45,690 bases of DNA from an uncultured Eubacterium sp. (GTDB lineage: Bacteria; Bacillota; Clostridia; Lachnospirales; Lachnospiraceae): contig CAJTZX010000009.1 of the NCBI GenBank assembly GCA_910584345.1, forward strand, positions 38,071-83,760, in the 5' to 3' direction. Positions 34,941-43,224 of the stretch are shown in pieces. Position 1 is the first letter of the stretch; the number at the start of each line of letters is the position of its first letter. The notes under the pieces were generated by a model. The model was not told the origin of the DNA, ran no database searches, and worked only from the letters and a program-made list of their open reading frames with translations. Made by a program: the position numbers and the translations under genes.

Positions 34941-35824
34941 AAAAAATATTATTCGTTTATAATGCACATGCAGGCAAAGCGGCAATCCGATCAAAACTTG
35001 CTGATATCATTGATATGATGGTAAAAAGGGGATATCGTGTAACTAGTCACCCAACACAATATAGTGGCGATGCCATAGAACTGATCGAACAGGAAAGTGC
35101 AGATTATGATCTGGTTGTCTGCAGCGGCGGAGATGGGACTCTGGATGAAGTTGTAACAGGAATGATGCGGCTGGAAGAAAGAAAACCGATCGGTTACATT
35201 CCGATGGGCAGTACGAACGATTTTGCCAATTCACTCAGACTCCCGAAAAACGTTCTTAAAGCAGCGGAAATCGCACTGGATGGCAAGCCGTTTGCGTGTG
35301 ATGTCGGACAATTTAATGATAACAGCTTTATTTATGTGGCGGCATTCGGTATTTTTACAGAAGTGTCTTATCAGACAAACCAGGAATTAAAAAATTTACT
35401 GGGACATGCGGCTTATATTTTGGAAGGAGCAAAAAGCTTACTTGATATAGCAGCTTATGAAATGCGTGTAGAATATGAAGATATCGTTCTGGAAGGCGAA
35501 TTTATCTTTGGAATGGTGACAAATTCTATATCTGTCGGTGGTTTTAAGCAAATAGCCGGAAAAAATGTATTGCTGGATGATGGTGTATTTGAAGTGACGC
35601 TGATTAAACGACCGAAAAATCCATTAGAATTGAATGAAATTGTTACATCACTGTTAACAAGAGTTGACAATACAGATTTGATCGATTCATTTAAAACGAG
35701 TGAGATCCATTTTTTTACAAAAAAGGAAGTATCTTGGACGCTGGATGGAGAGTATGGAGGTTCTCATAGCGAGATTGTAATCAAAAACTGGCATCAGGCA
35801 GTTCAGATTATGGTGAAAGAATAA
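34937..35824 (+). CDS. Diacylglycerol kinase-family lipid kinase
   Basis: The 295-aa protein has the DAGK catalytic motif GGDGTLDEV at residues 64-72 and the GSTNDFANSLRLP block that binds nucleotide. It likely phosphorylates diacylglycerol for phospholipid recycling (DgkB/YegS type). It has no membrane segment. Its ATG overlaps the whiA stop (ATGA), so it is co-translated. The exact lipid is not determined by the sequence. Confidence 0.92.
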   Translation: MKKILFVYNAHAGKAAIRSKLADIIDMMVKRGYRVTSHPTQYSGDAIELIEQESADYDLVVCSGGDGTLDEVVTGMMRLEERKPIGYIPMGSTNDFANSLRLPKNVLKAAEIALDGKPFACDVGQFNDNSFIYVAAFGIFTEVSYQTNQELKNLLGHAAYILEGAKSLLDIAAYEMRVEYEDIVLEGEFIFGMVTNSISVGGFKQIAGKNVLLDDGVFEVTLIKRPKNPLELNEIVTSLLTRVDNTDLIDSFKTSEIHFFTKKEVSWTLDGEYGGSHSEIVIKNWHQAVQIMVKE

Positions 35825-35840
35825 AAAGCAATTTTTTTGC

Positions 35841-35868
35841 AGCAGACATTTTTTACAAAATGTCTGCT
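35841..35868 (+). terminator. Hairpin after the lipid kinase gene
   Basis: AGCAGACATTTT pairs perfectly with AAAATGTCTGCT around a TTAC loop. The right flank (GTTATT) is only partly T-rich, but the 12-bp stem probably ends the murB-rapZ-whiA operon. Confidence 0.75.
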
Positions 35869-35895
35869 GTTATTGATAAAGGGGGAACATAAAGA

Positions 35896-37287
35896 ATGGA
35901 AGCAAAAAGCGTAAATCAGGATATGGGAAGTGCAAGCGTACCGAAATTAATGCTGAATCTGGCAATTCCAGCTGTTATTGCGCAGCTGATTAACATGCTG
36001 TACAATATTGTCGACCGCATTTACATAGGACATATTCCGCAGGCAGGGGCGTCCGCATTAACAGGTGTAGGACTCTTTTTGCCGATTTTGATGATGATAA
36101 ATGCGTTTGCCATGCTCACAGGCTCCGGCGGAGCACCGCGGGCGGCGATTTCCATGGGAAAAAATGACAGAGAGAGCGCGCAAAAGATTTTGGGTAATTG
36201 CTTTTCTGTATTAATGATGTTTGCACTTGTACTGACGATAGGGTTTTATATTTTTGCGCCTCAGCTGTTACGGCTGTTTGGAGCCAGTGACGTAACCTTA
36301 CCGTATGCATTGGAGTATGCGCGGATTTACATTTTAGGAACCGTGTTTGTTATGATTGTAATGGGAATGAACCCGTTTATAACGACGCAGGGATTTGCTA
36401 AATTCAGCATGATTACAACAGTTATGGGAGCTGTCTGCAATATTGTTTTGGATCCGATACTGATTTTTGTACTGGACATGGGGGTAAAGGGAGCTGCAGT
36501 AGCAACGGTGATTAGTCAGGCAGTCAGCGCGGTATGGGTGTTGTTTTTTTTAACAGGAAAGAAAACAATGCTTCGTCTTGCCGCATCGAATATGAGGCTG
36601 GAATTTGATGTCATCTTTCCCTGCCTGGCGCTTGGAATATCAACATTTGTAATGTTAAGTACGGAAAGCATCTTAAATATCAGCTTTAACAGCAGTTTGT
36701 CCAGATACGGAGGAGATGTAGCGGTTGGTGCGATGACGATTATTTCGTCCTGTAGCCAGCTTGTGACATTGCCTCTTCAGGGAATTTGCCAGGGCGGACA
36801 GCCAATTATCAGTTACAATTTTGGAGCGGATCATAAAAAACGGGTCAAACAGGCGTTTCGATGCCAATTCCTAGCCTGCACAGGCTATGCAGCGGTGCTG
36901 TGGCTGTTTATGATGCTTGTACCGCATGTATTTGCAGGAATATTTAGCAGTGATTCTTCTCTGGCAGATTATACGGTATGGGCAATGCGGATTTATATGG
37001 CAGGTATATTTTCTACAGGTGTCCAAATTTCCTGCCAACAGACATTTATGGCTCTTGGACAGGCGAAGATCAGCCTGCTTATGGCATGTCTGCGTAAACT
37101 GGTGCTTTTGATACCGCTGATTTTTATTTTGCCTCATGTATTTTCAGATCCAGTGTTTGGCGTATTTGTTGCGGAACCGGTAAGCGATATGATAGCAGCA
37201 TCCGTAACAGGTTCCATGCTTTTTTTGCGGCTGAATGGGATTTTGGAAAAAGGAGCGGCTGGCCGTATGGGTACCCCAAAAGAATAA
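35896..37287 (+). CDS. MATE-family multidrug/solute efflux transporter
   Basis: The 463-aa protein has about 12 hydrophobic helices, and the start (PKLMLNLAIPAVIAQLINMLYNIVDRIYIG) is typical of MATE family proteins of the NorM/DinF-like type found in Firmicutes. Such proteins export cationic drugs or other organic compounds using Na+ or H+ gradients. Substrate is not predictable here. GATAAAGGGGG precedes the start. It is the last gene before a region of remnants and unknowns. Confidence 0.93.
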   Translation: MEAKSVNQDMGSASVPKLMLNLAIPAVIAQLINMLYNIVDRIYIGHIPQAGASALTGVGLFLPILMMINAFAMLTGSGGAPRAAISMGKNDRESAQKILGNCFSVLMMFALVLTIGFYIFAPQLLRLFGASDVTLPYALEYARIYILGTVFVMIVMGMNPFITTQGFAKFSMITTVMGAVCNIVLDPILIFVLDMGVKGAAVATVISQAVSAVWVLFFLTGKKTMLRLAASNMRLEFDVIFPCLALGISTFVMLSTESILNISFNSSLSRYGGDVAVGAMTIISSCSQLVTLPLQGICQGGQPIISYNFGADHKKRVKQAFRCQFLACTGYAAVLWLFMMLVPHVFAGIFSSDSSLADYTVWAMRIYMAGIFSTGVQISCQQTFMALGQAKISLLMACLRKLVLLIPLIFILPHVFSDPVFGVFVAEPVSDMIAASVTGSMLFLRLNGILEKGAAGRMGTPKE

Positions 37288-37345
37288 ACAGCGTAGAAAC
37301 TACAATCATGTATATGGGAGAGACTAAGTATAGCACAACTGGTGG

Positions 37346-37455
37346 GTGGGATGGAATACCAAAAATAGAAAAGTTGCCAGCCCGTCGCGAAGCGATTTCT
37401 AATGGCTGGATACGTAACAGTTCAATGGGTTATCTGAACTGCTACAGCATCCCAC
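37346..37455 (-). ncRNA. Three-way-junction structured element between MATE gene and minus-strand gene
   Basis: GTGGGATG (37346-37353) pairs with CATCCCAC (37448-37455). Inside lie two hairpins: CCAGCC/GGCTGG (37377-37382 with 37404-37409), with an inner TCGC-gaa-GCGA, and GTAACAGTTCA/TGAACTGCTAC (37414-37445). The one mispair in the latter, A-C on plus, is U-G on minus, which favours the minus strand, that is the 3' side of the minus-strand gene. The 14-mer ACGTAACAGTTCAA recurs near 42556, so this may be a repeat family. Confidence 0.5.
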
Positions 37456-37462
37456 TTGAAGT

Positions 37463-37882
37463 TCAGTCTTCTTTTCCTAAAGAATTGTTTATTGGTCTCC
37501 AACTAACTTTTTCTGCAACAACTGCAGTACCATTAGGTGTAAAGTTGCAAATATCTTTCTCCTTATAGTCAAACCAATAGAATAAATTTTCTTTTTTTAT
37601 TAGTGTCGAATCATATATAACAGAATCTTGCTCATCTGTGTATGGCTCTAGAATTAATTTATGAATTTTGGAGAATTTTACTTCAAAGGTCTGATAGCAA
37701 CTTGAGATGCTATCAAACAATATATATAAATCGCGAATATCGTTTATTGCATAAAGCGTTGCTCCATTTTCCGAATAACTTCCACTAACATATTTCATTT
37801 CTTTTATACAGCTATCTACAAAATAATTTATCTTTTCTAAAAAGCACTTAATGTCTTGAGTTGTAATTAATTCTGTCCACAT
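37463..37882 (-). CDS. Unknown 139-aa protein
   Basis: No family is recognised. The protein is soluble, with many aromatic residues and MWTELITTQDIKCFLEKINYFVDSC at the start (shown as MWTELITTQD then IKCFLEKINYF). GGGAG lies 7 bases upstream of the chosen ATG at 37882; the adjacent ATG at 37885 also fits. It is on the opposite strand to its neighbours and beside an Rpn pseudogene, the kind of place where horizontally acquired single genes settle. Immunity-like function is one guess, but nothing in the sequence proves it. Confidence 0.6.
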   Translation of the reverse strand: MWTELITTQDIKCFLEKINYFVDSCIKEMKYVSGSYSENGATLYAINDIRDLYILFDSISSCYQTFEVKFSKIHKLILEPYTDEQDSVIYDSTLIKKENLFYWFDYKEKDICNFTPNGTAVVAEKVSWRPINNSLGKED

Positions 37883-38012
37883 CATGATTCTCCCGCTGCG
37901 TAAAGTCTTAGATCAATTTATAATTTTTTGACATCTGTATTACTTAAATACTTGCTGTTTTGCTGGAGCCAATACAAAATCGTTGCCAGGAATCCGGCAT
38001 TCGTGCATTTCC

Positions 38013-38787
38013 TTAGTCAAGATGGTATTCGTGTAACAATGTGATAAGGTAGTGTTTGTCAGAAAGGGCCTTGTCTAAGTCTTCCAAACGATTATCTTTT
38101 AGAAGCTGGCTTATTAAAAGCAAAATCTGATCCTGTCCTTGTTCCAACCCCAGCTTACGTCCTTGTTTGAGACCTTGTTCGAGCCCGGTTTCACGACCTT
38201 CTTCAAATGTTTGATCCAAAAGAAACTTTTCATCATATTCAGTTAAAAACATAAGCAGCACCTCGCTTCGGCTTTGTAATAGGATATCTTTTAAAATATC
38301 CTGCCTGATACAGTTATCCATTGCGTCATTGACAGCGCGCTCTAAAGAGAAACCGCGACCAAGGTTACGGCTGACTTCGTTCATAAATATAGAATATTCC
38401 CAAAGCCTGCGGCAGTCCTGCATTAACGGCAGGTTATGTCCCAGATTAATATTGAGCATCCGCACGCGGCATTCCAAAACAGGCGCGTCGCCTTCTTTAA
38501 ACGGCGGGAGGAATGCGTCGGACAGTTTCAGCCAGAATTCGTCAGGCTGGTCTTCCTTGCCGTTGTAGAAGACGATGTATTGGGGCATGGGTAGGCGGAT
38601 CAGCTTTCTACCATAAACGTTGTGTTTATGCAGGGTTCTTGTAGTCTGTATGGCTGACCGCGTTATAAAGAGCCAGAAGGTCGTTTTTATCTTGAAATAT
38701 TTTACGAAACAGCCGGTCTTTGTATTTTTTACGGACAAAGATGCGGTTCCACTGGCGAATAACATGAAAATTGCGTTTTTTGACCAT
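38013..38787 (-). pseudogene. Rpn-family PD-(D/E)XK nuclease (recombination-promoting/transposase-like), disrupted
   Basis: The N-terminal frame (38787 down to 38626) reads KDRLFRKIFQDKNDLLALYNAVSHTDY and then stops. The C-terminal part, in another frame down to 38013, reads VYGRKLIRLPMPQYIVFYNG, typical of the following section of Rpn proteins. About 50 residues normally lying between, which carry the catalytic Asp and Glu-x-Gln/Lys of the nuclease, are missing. So an internal deletion and frameshift have destroyed the active centre. The start ATG at 38787 has GGAGG 7 bases upstream, showing the gene was once functional. The C-terminus has GREKG/GLEQG-type low-complexity repeats common in these proteins. 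Confidence 0.85.
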
Positions 38788-38921
38788 TCGGTTTCCTCCA
38801 TTATAATAGAAATAACAGTGCATTACAAGAAATAATTCAAGGTATTAATCATTCAGGGTGTTGGAGGTTTGGCATCGTGATAAAATATCAAAATGTGATT
38901 TGAAATAACCGGAAAGATGAA

Positions 38922-38997
38922 ATGAAACAGCGGTTAAAATAAACTGTTTTGCGACAAAGATGAAACAGTGGTTAAAATAAATTGTTTTGCGACAAAT
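38922..38997. repeat. Two tandem 38-bp repeats with internal dyads
   Basis: Units begin at 38922 and 38960 (ATGAAACAG[C/T]GGTTAAAATAAA...). Each holds AAACAG/CTGTTT or its G-U-paired variant AAACAG/TTGTTT, so both can fold. The change in copy 2 keeps the pairing as a wobble. Confidence 0.8.
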
Positions 38998-39167
38998 AAA
39001 GTATAACATAAAAAAATACGGATGACAATTCTAAATTGCGACAACCGCTTTTATATCTTGTTTTAAATAATTATCTCTTAAGTAAATGACATTGGGCGTA
39101 AAAAGTAACACTGACTTTTTCTGTACCGCCGACATGGCAAATTTTACTTTATTTTTTACAATAATAA

Positions 39168-39176
39168 TGGTATAAT
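39168..39176 (+). promoter_or_regulatory. Extended -10 promoter of the aldolase gene
   Basis: TGGTATAAT is a perfect extended -10 (TGnTATAAT) 43 bp before the ATG at 39220. The -35 region (TTTATT) is weak, as often in extended -10 promoters. Confidence 0.7.
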
Positions 39177-39219
39177 GAAAACATCATTGAAATTATAGAA
39201 AGAAGATGGAGGAAAGAAC

Positions 39220-40083
39220 ATGTTAGTATCAGCAGCAGAAATGTTAAAAAAAGCAAAAGCCGGCCACTATGCAGTAGGACAGTTTAACATCAACAATCTG
39301 GAATGGACAAAATCCGTTTTACTGACAGCGGAAGAATTAAAAAGTCCAGTTATTTTAGGCGTATCCGAAGGTGCAGGAAAATATATGACCGGATTTAAGA
39401 CGGTTGCAGCAATGGTAAAAGCAATGGATGAAGAACTTGGAATTACGGTTCCGGTTGCCCTGCATTTGGATCATGGTACGTATGAAGGCTGCTATAAGTG
39501 TATTAAGGCAGGATTTACATCGATCATGTTTGACGGTTCTCATTATCCAATTGAGGAAAACGTAGCAAAGACAAAGGAATTAGTAGCAGTATCACATAAT
39601 CTGGGACTGTCTATTGAAGCAGAAGTTGGTTCTATCGGCGGTGAAGAAGATGGTGTTGTAGGTATGGGCGAATGTGCTGATCCTGAAGAATGCAAATCCA
39701 TTGCTGATCTGGGTGTGGACATGCTCGCAGCAGGTATTGGCAATATCCATGGAAAATATCCGGAAAACTGGGCAGGATTAAGCTTTGAAACATTAGATGC
39801 CGTACAGCAAAAGACCGGTGAGATGCCGTTAGTGCTTCATGGTGGGACAGGTATTCCTGAGGATATGATTAAGAAAGCGATTTCACTGGGTGTTGCAAAG
39901 ATCAATGTAAACACGGAATGTCAGCTATCTTTCCAGGAAGCAACCCGTAAATATATAGAAGCAGGTAAAGATCTGGAAGGCAAAGGATTCGACCCACGTA
40001 AATTATTAGCTCCTGGTGCAGAAGCGATTAAGGCAACTGTGAAGGAAAAGATGGAATTATTTGGTTCTGTTGGCAAGGCTTAA
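39220..40083 (+). CDS. fba: Class II fructose-1,6-bisphosphate aldolase
   Basis: This zinc-dependent aldolase splits fructose-1,6-bisphosphate into dihydroxyacetone phosphate and glyceraldehyde-3-phosphate. The 287-aa length is normal. The start reads LVSAAEMLKKAKAGHYAVGQFN, the metal/catalytic block HLDHGTYEGC includes His82, Asp84 and His85, and VLHGGTGIP carries a further metal ligand. AGATGGAGGAAAG precedes the ATG. Its own promoter suggests independent high-level expression. Confidence 0.96.
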   Translation: MLVSAAEMLKKAKAGHYAVGQFNINNLEWTKSVLLTAEELKSPVILGVSEGAGKYMTGFKTVAAMVKAMDEELGITVPVALHLDHGTYEGCYKCIKAGFTSIMFDGSHYPIEENVAKTKELVAVSHNLGLSIEAEVGSIGGEEDGVVGMGECADPEECKSIADLGVDMLAAGIGNIHGKYPENWAGLSFETLDAVQQKTGEMPLVLHGGTGIPEDMIKKAISLGVAKINVNTECQLSFQEATRKYIEAGKDLEGKGFDPRKLLAPGAEAIKATVKEKMELFGSVGKA

Positions 40084-40222
40084 AACAAGCCTCTTGATTT
40101 TTAGTAAAATTGCTGAAAAAAAGATGGCAGGAATAAAAAAATTAGAAACATATCCTAAAATAAAAATAAAGTATTGTATTTTTGATAAAATGGGTGTATG
40201 TTAATAGCAAGTAGAAAGAACG

Positions 40223-40257
40223 AGGATGTTCCAGAAAGGGGCATCCTTATTTTTTTT
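40223..40257 (+). terminator. Terminator or attenuator between fba and glutamine synthetase
   Basis: AGGATGTTCC (40223-40232) pairs with GGGGCATCCT (40238-40247), including two G-U pairs, around AGAAA; TATTTTTTTT follows. It lies 140 nt after fba and 82 nt before the glutamine synthetase ATG, so it can end the fba message or act as a leader attenuator. I see no known riboswitch before it. Confidence 0.85.
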
Positions 40258-40338
40258 CATCATATAATGTTACACGATCATATAAATGTCAGATACATAT
40301 CCGTTGGGATTGGAAAGAAAGGAAAACGAGGAAAACAT

Positions 40339-42453
40339 ATGGGCGATTATTTTAATGTAGCAGATATTTTTGGAGAAAATGTGTTTAACGATTCCGTTAT
40401 GCAGGCACGCCTTCCAAAAAAAGTTTACAAAAAAATGAGAGAAATTATTGAAAATGGTGCAGAATTGGATTTGGCAACGGCGGATGTTGTTGCGCATGAG
40501 ATGAAGGAGTGGGCGATTGAAAAAGGCGCTACGCACTATACACACTGGTTTCAGCCATTGACAGGGGTAACTGCCGAAAAACATGATTCTTTTATTACAG
40601 CTCCGATGTCCACAGGCAAAGTGTTGATGAGTTTTTCCGGTAAAGAGCTGATTAAAGGTGAACCGGATGCATCTTCTTTCCCATCCGGCGGTCTGCGGGC
40701 TACGTTTGAGGCCAGAGGTTATACTGCATGGGACTGTACGTCTCCGGCATTTGTCAGACAGGATGCGGCAGGTGCAACGCTATGTATTCCTACAGCATTT
40801 TGTTCTTATACGGGAGAAGCGCTGGATCAGAAAACGCCGCTGCTGCGTTCCATGGAAGCAATCAGTGATCAGGCGATACGGCTGATTCGTTTATTTGGCA
40901 ATACTACATCGAAAAAAGTCATTCCATCCGTAGGGCCGGAGCAGGAATATTTTATTGTAGACAGAGAAAAGTACCTGCAGAGAAAAGATCTTATCTTTAC
41001 CGGACGTACTTTGTTTGGCGCAATGCCGCCAAAGGGCCAGGAAATGGACGATCATTATTTTGGCGCGATTCGTGAACGGATTGCGGCTTATATGAAAGAT
41101 GTAAATAAAGAGCTGTGGAGACTTGGAGTATCTGCAAAAACACAGCATAATGAAGTAGCTCCTGCACAGCATGAGCTGGCTCCGATTTATGCCGAATGCA
41201 ACATTGCAGTAGATGATAATCATCTGATTATGGAAACGCTGAAAAAAGTAGCCGGACGTCATGGACTGCAATGCCTGCTTCATGAAAAACCGTTTGCAGG
41301 TGTTAACGGTTCCGGAAAACACAATAACTGGTCGCTTGTTACAAATGATGGTATTAATTTGCTGGAACCAGGTGTGACACCGCATGAAAATATTCAATTT
41401 TTATTAGTGCTTGTCTGCATATTAAAGGCAGTTGATAAACATGCAGCTTTGCTTCGTGCATCAGCTTCAGATGTAGGGAATGATCACAGACTAGGTGCGA
41501 ATGAAGCTCCACCAGCGATTTTATCCGTATTTTTAGGCGAACAGCTGGAAGATGTTATCGCACAGCTGATAAGTACAGGTATGGCAACGCATTCGATCAA
41601 ACGGCAAATGCTGGAAACCGGTGTTAAGACGCTGCCAGATTTTAGAAAAGATGCGACAGACCGTAACCGTACTTCGCCATTTGCATTTACCGGAAACAAA
41701 TTTGAATTCCGTATGGTTGGCTCTCAAGATTCTGTAGCGCAGTCTAACGTAGTTTTGAATACGATTGTTGCAGAGGCATTTTCAGAAGCATGCGATGTTT
41801 TGGAAAAAGCGGATGATTTTAATGAGGCAGTTCATGATCTGATTAAAGAGTATGCAGTCGAACATCAGAGAATTATTTTTAATGGCAATGGATATTCGGA
41901 TGAATGGGTGGAAGAAGCTGCAAAACGGGGACTTCCAAATATCAAGTCTATGGTAGATGCCATTCCTGCTTACACGGCAGAAGGATCGGTTGCTGCATTT
42001 GAGAAATTTAACGTATTTACGAAAGCTGAGCTGGAGTCACGTGTAGAGATTGAATATGAGACTTATGCCAAGACAATCAATATCGAAGCAAAAGCAATGA
42101 TCGATATTGCAGGAAAACAGATTATTCCATCTGTGATTAAGTATACAACAGCGCTGGCAACGTCGATCAATGGTGTAAAAGCAGCGTGTGATGCAGATGT
42201 CAGCGTGCAGACAGAATTGTTAAAAGAAGTATCCGCACTATTGACAGATACACGGACAGCATTGAAAAAGCTGATGGAAGCAGATGCGGTTGGTTCTGCA
42301 ATGGAAGAAGGCCGTGAGCGGGCAGTTTATTACAGAGATGTAATTAAAGCAGCAATGGAGGAATTGCGCGCGCCAGTGGATAAGCTGGAAATGATGGTGG
42401 ATAAGGATATGTGGCCAATGCCGTCGTATGGAGATTTGATTTTTGAAGTTTAA
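40339..42453 (+). CDS. glnN: Type III glutamine synthetase
   Basis: The 704-aa enzyme makes glutamine from glutamate and ammonia. It is of the GSIII type: it carries FPSGGLRATFEARGYTAWDCTSP in place of the usual GSI beginning, then PSVGPEQEYFIVD, HNEVAPAQHELAPIY, and the signature NGSGKHNNWSL. I start at ATG 40339 (MGDYFNVADIFGEN); GAGGAAAAC is upstream. Nitrogen control by the leader terminator is possible. Confidence 0.96.
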   Translation: MGDYFNVADIFGENVFNDSVMQARLPKKVYKKMREIIENGAELDLATADVVAHEMKEWAIEKGATHYTHWFQPLTGVTAEKHDSFITAPMSTGKVLMSFSGKELIKGEPDASSFPSGGLRATFEARGYTAWDCTSPAFVRQDAAGATLCIPTAFCSYTGEALDQKTPLLRSMEAISDQAIRLIRLFGNTTSKKVIPSVGPEQEYFIVDREKYLQRKDLIFTGRTLFGAMPPKGQEMDDHYFGAIRERIAAYMKDVNKELWRLGVSAKTQHNEVAPAQHELAPIYAECNIAVDDNHLIMETLKKVAGRHGLQCLLHEKPFAGVNGSGKHNNWSLVTNDGINLLEPGVTPHENIQFLLVLVCILKAVDKHAALLRASASDVGNDHRLGANEAPPAILSVFLGEQLEDVIAQLISTGMATHSIKRQMLETGVKTLPDFRKDATDRNRTSPFAFTGNKFEFRMVGSQDSVAQSNVVLNTIVAEAFSEACDVLEKADDFNEAVHDLIKEYAVEHQRIIFNGNGYSDEWVEEAAKRGLPNIKSMVDAIPAYTAEGSVAAFEKFNVFTKAELESRVEIEYETYAKTINIEAKAMIDIAGKQIIPSVIKYTTALATSINGVKAACDADVSVQTELLKEVSALLTDTRTALKKLMEADAVGSAMEEGRERAVYYRDVIKAAMEELRAPVDKLEMMVDKDMWPMPSYGDLIFEV

Positions 42454-42501
42454 CAGACAGATAAATCATCATTCCTTTTTATAAATATAGATGCAGAGAA
42501 A

Positions 42502-42529
42502 AGAGTCCAGCGGGAGCCGGACTCTTTTT
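42502..42529 (+). terminator. Rho-independent terminator after glutamine synthetase
   Basis: AGAGTCC (42502-42508) pairs with GGACTCT (42519-42525), followed by TTTT C. A-rich upstream bases make it usable from the other strand too. Confidence 0.85.
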
Positions 42530-42647
42530 CTTATTGAATATAGCAATACTTAAAAAACGTAACAGTTCAAGTATCCTGATATTAAAAAAATACAATTGAA
42601 TCATTAGAAATTCGAAAAGTGAAGTTTCTGTTGGTAACGGAACAGGC

Positions 42648-42676
42648 TTTACACGCTTAGAGCTTTTCAGTATAAT
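42648..42676 (+). promoter_or_regulatory. Promoter of the 60-aa gene
   Basis: TTTACA (42648-42653), exactly 17 bp, then TATAAT (42671-42676). The gene starts 34 bp downstream. Confidence 0.8.
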
Positions 42677-42710
42677 ATAGTCATCATATTGAAAAGGAGT
42701 GATAGAAAGG

Positions 42711-42893
42711 ATGGTAGCAGATACTATGACTGATAAACAATTTGATGCTTTGATATTAGATAGTATCTTTGATCTAATGCATATACGCGATACTACGAAT
42801 GATGAAAAAACAAAAGAGTTAGCAAATGAAATGATTAAAAGATATGAAATCAAATTAAGGTTGGATACCCAAAAATTCTCAACAAATAACTGA
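42711..42893 (+). CDS. Small 60-aa protein of unknown function
   Basis: The predicted product is soluble and charged (MVADTMTDKQFDALILDSIF... then IRDTTNDEKTKELANEMIKR). No family is recognised. The start ATG 42711 follows AGAAAGG; an in-frame ATG at 42699 has GGAG further up and is possible. What makes it credible is the tidy unit: a clean promoter, a ribosome binding site and a terminator at 42920-42963. A sequence of similar length in the opposite strand is a shadow. Confidence 0.6.
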   Translation: MVADTMTDKQFDALILDSIFDLMHIRDTTNDEKTKELANEMIKRYEIKLRLDTQKFSTNN

Positions 42894-42919
42894 TGATACC
42901 CATAGAACAACCACTAACG

Positions 42920-42963
42920 AAAGTGTAAAGCTTATTGAATTGCCAATATGCTTTACACTTTTT
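42920..42963 (+). terminator. Strong terminator of the 60-aa gene
   Basis: AAAGTGTAAAGC (42920-42931) pairs perfectly with GCTTTACACTTT (42950-42961) around an 18-nt loop, followed by T residues. Confidence 0.9.
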
Positions 42964-43083
42964 GCAAAGCTGGCCAGCAAAACCATTCCATTAGGTGCAG
43001 AGTCGTTCGTGAATCCATTAAGTAAATGTCATAGGTTGTGAAAAGTAATATAAAATAAAACAAAAACAGCATATTGTTAAAGC

Positions 43084-43146
43084 ATTTGTACAAATCTGCC
43101 GATATAAAAATTATTAACATACATAAACGGTAAATGGATTTACCGT
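43084..43146. promoter_or_regulatory. Two perfect dyads before the acidic unknown protein gene
   Basis: ATTTGTACAAAT (43084-43095) and ACGGTAAAT-GG-ATTTACCGT (43127-43146) are perfect palindromes in the 261-bp leader. The first resembles half of the AraR-type operator of B. subtilis, but nothing more supports AraR. The second could be an operator or a DNA/RNA hairpin. Confidence 0.5.
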
Positions 43147-43224
43147 ATGCAGAGAAGAAAAACAGTAACAGAATCAGTTTATCTAAACGGTTACTCAAAC
43201 GAAAAGATCAGGGAGGATGACAGT

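Larger units (their letters stand above)
38824..39219. other. AT-rich intergenic region before the aldolase gene
   Basis: About 400 bp without a gene. It contains two 38-bp tandem repeats (38922-38997), a hairpin AAAAAGT-aacactg-ACTTTTT (39100-39120) and the aldolase promoter at its end. Nothing else is clear. Confidence 0.8.

Noticed and set aside
42479..42910. 143-codon minus-strand frame across the glnN terminator
   Set aside because: It crosses a terminator and a promoter, reads hydrophobic AT-rich junk, and the plus-strand small gene has better signals.
43084..43095. AraR operator
   Set aside because: The 12-mer resembles only part of the 16-bp AraR site, and the adjacent gene has no link to arabinose.
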